The notes under the pieces were generated by a model, which was given only the letters and a program-made list of their open reading frames with translations, was not told the origin of the DNA and ran no database searches. The position numbers were made by a program, and so were the translations under genes. Positions 61,624 to 64,000 of a stretch of DNA of 64,000 nt are shown here, one piece after another (position 1 is the stretch's first letter; each line of letters starts with the position of its first letter). The DNA is taken from positions 1,922,001 to 1,986,000 of the forward strand of contig NZ_JACHVP010000001.1 of NCBI RefSeq assembly GCF_014190775.1, written 5' to 3'. Source of the stretch: Leifsonia aquatica. GTDB lineage: Bacteria; Actinomycetota; Actinomycetes; Actinomycetales; Microbacteriaceae.

Positions 61624-62906
61624 CGCGCGCACCCGAGGTCCTCTCCCCCGCGGCGGAGCACGATGCCGAGCGCAGGCGCGCCCTCCGCCGGATGAAAATC
61701 CTCGCGACGTCGCTGCTCGTCGTCGCCGCCGTGATCTTCACCGTCGCCTTCGCGCTGCAGGACCGCTACCCCTGGCTCGGCTACGTGCGGGCGGCCGCGG
61801 AGGGGGCCATGGTCGGCGCGCTCGCGGACTGGTTCGCCGTGACCGCGCTGTTCCGGCATCCCCTCGGCCTGCGCATCCCGCACACGGCCATCATCCCGAC
61901 CCGCAAGGACGAGATCGGCGAGAGCCTCGGCGAGTTCGTGGAGACCAACTTCCTTGCGGACGACGTCGTCGCGGGCAAGCTCGCGTCGATCGACATCGCG
62001 GGCGCCATCGGCGGCTGGCTGGCCGAACCGGAGAACGCGCGCCGCGTCGTTGCGGAGGGCTCCGCCGCGATCGTCGGGCTGGCCGGGCTGCTCGACGACG
62101 AGCGGATGCGGGACGCGATCGAGGCGGTCGTGCGCACGCACCTGATCGCGCCGGAGTGGGGACCTCCGCTCGGCCGACTGGGCGAGAAGGTGCTCGCGTC
62201 CGGCGGACAGCGCGAGGTCGTGGACCTGGTGCTGGACCGAGTGGACGAATGGCTCGCCGGTCATCCCGACGCCTTCGCCACCCTCGTCTCGCGCCGGCTG
62301 CCCTCCTGGGTGCCGTCGTTCGTCGACCGCATGGTGGACGACCGGCTGCACGCGGAGGCGCGGCGCTTCCTCGGCGACGTGCGGCGGGATCCCGAGCACC
62401 GGATGCGGCACGCGATCGACGACGCGCTCGGCCAGCTCGCCGATCGACTGCAGCACGACCCCGAGACGATCGCCCGGCTCGAGGGCGCCAAGGAGCGCGC
62501 CTTCGACGACCCGCGCATCCGGGAGCTCGCCGCATCGGCGTGGGAGGCGGCGCGGAATGCCGCGGTCGACGCCCTGTCCGACCCGGAGAGCGAGCTGCGG
62601 AGCCGCGCGGAGGTCGCCCTCGCCGACGCCGCCCGCCGCGTCGCCGCGGACCCGGCGCTCCGCGCCTCCCTCAACGCCCGCATTACCGATGCCGCGCTGC
62701 ACCTCGTGACCGCCTACCGGCACGACATCGCCGGGGTCATCAGCGAGACCGTGCGCGGGTGGGATGCGGCCGAGACGACCGACAAGATCGAGACGCAGGT
62801 CGGGCGCGACCTGCAGTTCATCCGGATCAACGGCACCGTCGTCGGGGCGCTCGCGGGGCTCGCGATCTACACGGTCGCGACGCTCATCGCCGCCGCGGTC
62901 CGCTGA
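61620..62906 (+). CDS. DUF445 family membrane protein
   Basis: A 428-residue DUF445 protein. It has a charged N-terminus, a membrane helix (ILATSLLVVAAVIFTVAFAL), the family sequence GYVRAAAEGAMVGALADWFAVTALFRHPLGLRIPHTAIIP in order near residues 55-95, a long helical cytoplasmic or extracytoplasmic central part, and a C-terminal membrane helix (VGALAGLAIYTVATLIAAAV). Function unknown. The GTG start overlaps the M24 stop (GTGA); the longer upstream frame lies inside the M24 gene in another frame. It ends the operon and faces a palindrome. Confidence 0.85.
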   Translation: MTRAPEVLSPAAEHDAERRRALRRMKILATSLLVVAAVIFTVAFALQDRYPWLGYVRAAAEGAMVGALADWFAVTALFRHPLGLRIPHTAIIPTRKDEIGESLGEFVETNFLADDVVAGKLASIDIAGAIGGWLAEPENARRVVAEGSAAIVGLAGLLDDERMRDAIEAVVRTHLIAPEWGPPLGRLGEKVLASGGQREVVDLVLDRVDEWLAGHPDAFATLVSRRLPSWVPSFVDRMVDDRLHAEARRFLGDVRRDPEHRMRHAIDDALGQLADRLQHDPETIARLEGAKERAFDDPRIRELAASAWEAARNAAVDALSDPESELRSRAEVALADAARRVAADPALRASLNARITDAALHLVTAYRHDIAGVISETVRGWDAAETTDKIETQVGRDLQFIRINGTVVGALAGLAIYTVATLIAAAVR

Positions 62907-62920
62907 CCGCGCTCGCGCTG

Positions 62921-62982
62921 CGCGATTCGTGCCGAATGTCGAGAATGGCGGCGCTATTCGCTACATTCGGCACGAATGTGCG
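62921..62982. repeat. Palindrome with perfect 15-base arms
   Basis: ATTCGTGCCGAATGT (62925-62939) is perfectly complementary to 62963-62977, and the 23-base centre pairs further (CGAGAAT with ATTCGCT, GCG with CGC). It fills the 82-base gap between the convergent DUF445 and DUF3054 genes. Confidence 0.75.
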
Positions 62983-62988
62983 AGGCCA

Positions 62989-63372
62989 TCAGGCGGTGCG
63001 GCGCAGCGCGCGGCGGCGCACGAACGGCATCGCGACGAGCCGCCAGCCCACGAGGAAGGCGCCCAGCACGACGAAGGCGACGGCGATGAAGCTCGGCTGC
63101 ACACCCTGCCCCGCGGAGGTGCGGATCAGCATCCCGAGCGCGACCGTCATCAGCCAGATCGGGATGCCGGGCCAGACCACGGCGAGCGGACGACGCCAGG
63201 CCCAGGTGACGAGCCACCCGGCGATCAGCGCGACGAGGAACGGCCAGAGCGTGGTCATCAGGCCGGTGAACCCGGCCGTCTCGCCGTGACTGCGGCGCCC
63301 GACCAGCACGAAGATCAGCACGAAGGCGACGTCGATGACGAATGCCACGAGGGCCGACCTCCAGGGTTTCAC
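62989..63372 (-). CDS. DUF3054 membrane protein
   Basis: A 127-residue protein with four membrane helices and the DUF3054 signature: GRRSHGETAGFTGLMTT (residues about 25-41), WPFLVALIAGWLVTWAW, GIPIWLMTVALGMLIR and the end FIAVAFVVLGAFLVGWR. The family is widespread in actinobacteria and archaea and has no known function. The start ATG has no strong ribosome binding site. The gene is divergent from the kinase-like gene at 63475. Confidence 0.88.
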   Translation of the reverse strand: MKPWRSALVAFVIDVAFVLIFVLVGRRSHGETAGFTGLMTTLWPFLVALIAGWLVTWAWRRPLAVVWPGIPIWLMTVALGMLIRTSAGQGVQPSFIAVAFVVLGAFLVGWRLVAMPFVRRRALRRTA

Positions 63373-63474
63373 GCGTCGATGCTACGCGCCGATCCCCGTG
63401 CATTCGCTGGGTGCTGGGAGGGCGTTGCCCGTCACTAGACTGGCCTCAGCCCGCCGACGAGCCCTGGAGCATCC

Positions 63475-64000
63475 GTGCCGAATTCCGACTTCCTCGACCA
63501 GCCATCGCTTCCCCGCCCGGACATCACTCCGAGCGAAGCCGCCGCCATCGCCTCCGGACGCTTCGGCCTGAGCGGCGCGGTCACCGAGCTCGGCAGCCAG
63601 CAGGATCGCAACTTCCTCGTCGACACGGGCGAGAGCCGTTTCGTGCTCAAGATCGCGAATCCCGTCTTCACGGCGGACGAGCTTCTCGCGCAGAACGCCG
63701 CGCTCACGGCCCTTGCCGATTCCGGTATCCGCGTGCCCGCCGTCGTCCCCTCGATCGACGGAGCCGAGCTGGTCGCGGCCGACGTGCGCGGGGTGGAACT
63801 GCATGCCCGCGTCCTGACCTTCCTCGACGGCGAACCGCTCACCGAGGTCGCCCGTCTCAGCACCGAGCAGCTGCGCACCCTCGGCACGCTCGCCGGGGGA
63901 ATCGCCGCCGGCCTGGCCGGTCTGGAGCACGCGGGGCTCGACCGCTCGACGCAGTGGGACTCGCGGATCGGCGGGGAGGTCGTCGACCTCCTGCTCGACC
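63475..64000 (+). CDS. APH-fold kinase domain, possibly of a kinase/aminotransferase fusion (partial)
   Basis: Only the first 175 residues are in the window. They have the fold start of aminoglycoside phosphotransferase-like kinases: LGSQQDRNFLVDTGESRFVLKI in compact form (about residues 41-61, with the ATP-binding Lys in VLKIANP) and VLTFLDGEPL at the hinge. GSQQDRNF occurs in the large fusions in which this kinase precedes a peptidase M23-like and a class III aminotransferase domain, so the full gene may be such a fusion; this cannot be checked here. The start is a GTG; TAGACT near 63434 is a possible -10. Confidence 0.72.
   Translation, partial: MPNSDFLDQPSLPRPDITPSEAAAIASGRFGLSGAVTELGSQQDRNFLVDTGESRFVLKIANPVFTADELLAQNAALTALADSGIRVPAVVPSIDGAELVAADVRGVELHARVLTFLDGEPLTEVARLSTEQLRTLGTLAGGIAAGLAGLEHAGLDRSTQWDSRIGGEVVDLLLD

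Noticed and set aside
57862-61632. Open frame of about 1,250 codons on the minus strand opposite the SDR, acyl-CoA dehydrogenase and M24 genes
   Set aside because: The plus-strand genes have clear catalytic motifs and operon spacing, while this frame is Arg/Gly/Asp-rich without any recognisable domain.

Overview
The window is very GC-rich double-stranded DNA with dense, short-spaced genes, many GTG starts, TANNNT -10 elements sitting 6-7 bases from start codons, and actinobacterial protein families (LAL-type LuxR regulator, TraR/DksA zinc finger, DUF3054, AbiEi/DUF559 protein). It looks like chromosome of an actinobacterium, most likely Microbacteriaceae (Leifsonia-like); this is inferred from protein style only. 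No rRNA, tRNA, CRISPR array, transposase or phage gene was seen. All coordinates and alignments were made by eye.

Layout. 1-1,600: end of an RpiR-type regulator, a thiol peroxidase of the GPx family, a small unknown protein and a TraR/DksA protein. 1,600-7,500: a rhamnose-type sugar ABC transporter (rhaS, two permeases, double ATPase) on the minus strand with a divergent LacI regulator; a consensus promoter and a 16-bp perfect operator lie between them. 7,480-13,040: LAL regulator, flavin reductase, phosphoesterase and aldo/keto reductase. 13,180-22,340: a regulon of adenosine deaminase-like enzyme, GntR regulator, a purine-nucleoside-type (BMP/PnrA) ABC transporter and two flavin enzymes (acyl-CoA-dehydrogenase-fold and NtaA/DszA-like monooxygenase); matching CTTGTC-N-ACAAG operators stand before both halves. 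22,340-32,650: mostly housekeeping and orphan genes (methyltransferase, acylphosphatase, PabC, a DUF255 thioredoxin-like protein, aldo/keto reductase, acyl-CoA ligase, a small winged-helix regulator with its membrane protein). 32,688-36,542: the helicase HrpA. 37,500-40,190: polar amino acid ABC transporter. 40,900-45,700: a sulfur-flavoured group (cysteine synthase-like, flavin monooxygenase, an ammonia-lyase homologue without its MIO triad, rhodanese). 45,750-47,850: TetR plus multidrug exporter sharing one operator motif. 47,900-51,740: ribonucleotide reductase. 51,800-64,000: MFS transporter, a DUF559 gene between two matching palindromes, aldo/keto reductase, membrane protein with TetR, hydrolase, TetR/SDR pair, an acyl-CoA dehydrogenase/M24 peptidase/DUF445 operon, DUF3054, and the start of an APH-fold kinase.

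The most striking findings are: (1) the ribonucleotide reductase, where NrdB has Phe at the radical-tyrosine position and Glu as the first metal ligand (class Ic pattern), and where the redox-active CxxC tail normally at the NrdA C-terminus is a separate 26-residue gene overlapping the nrdA stop by one base and preceded by a perfect Shine-Dalgarno sequence; its upstream region holds paired NrdR boxes, three DnaA-box-like sites and a structured leader; (2) the MIO-less lyase in an operon with a cysteine synthase homologue and a flavin monooxygenase; (3) several families of long intergenic palindromes, including one pair with compensatory base changes that brackets the DUF559 gene and another built from GGAGGAGAT units resembling Shine-Dalgarno sequences; (4) a set of genes that appear to be transcribed without a leader.
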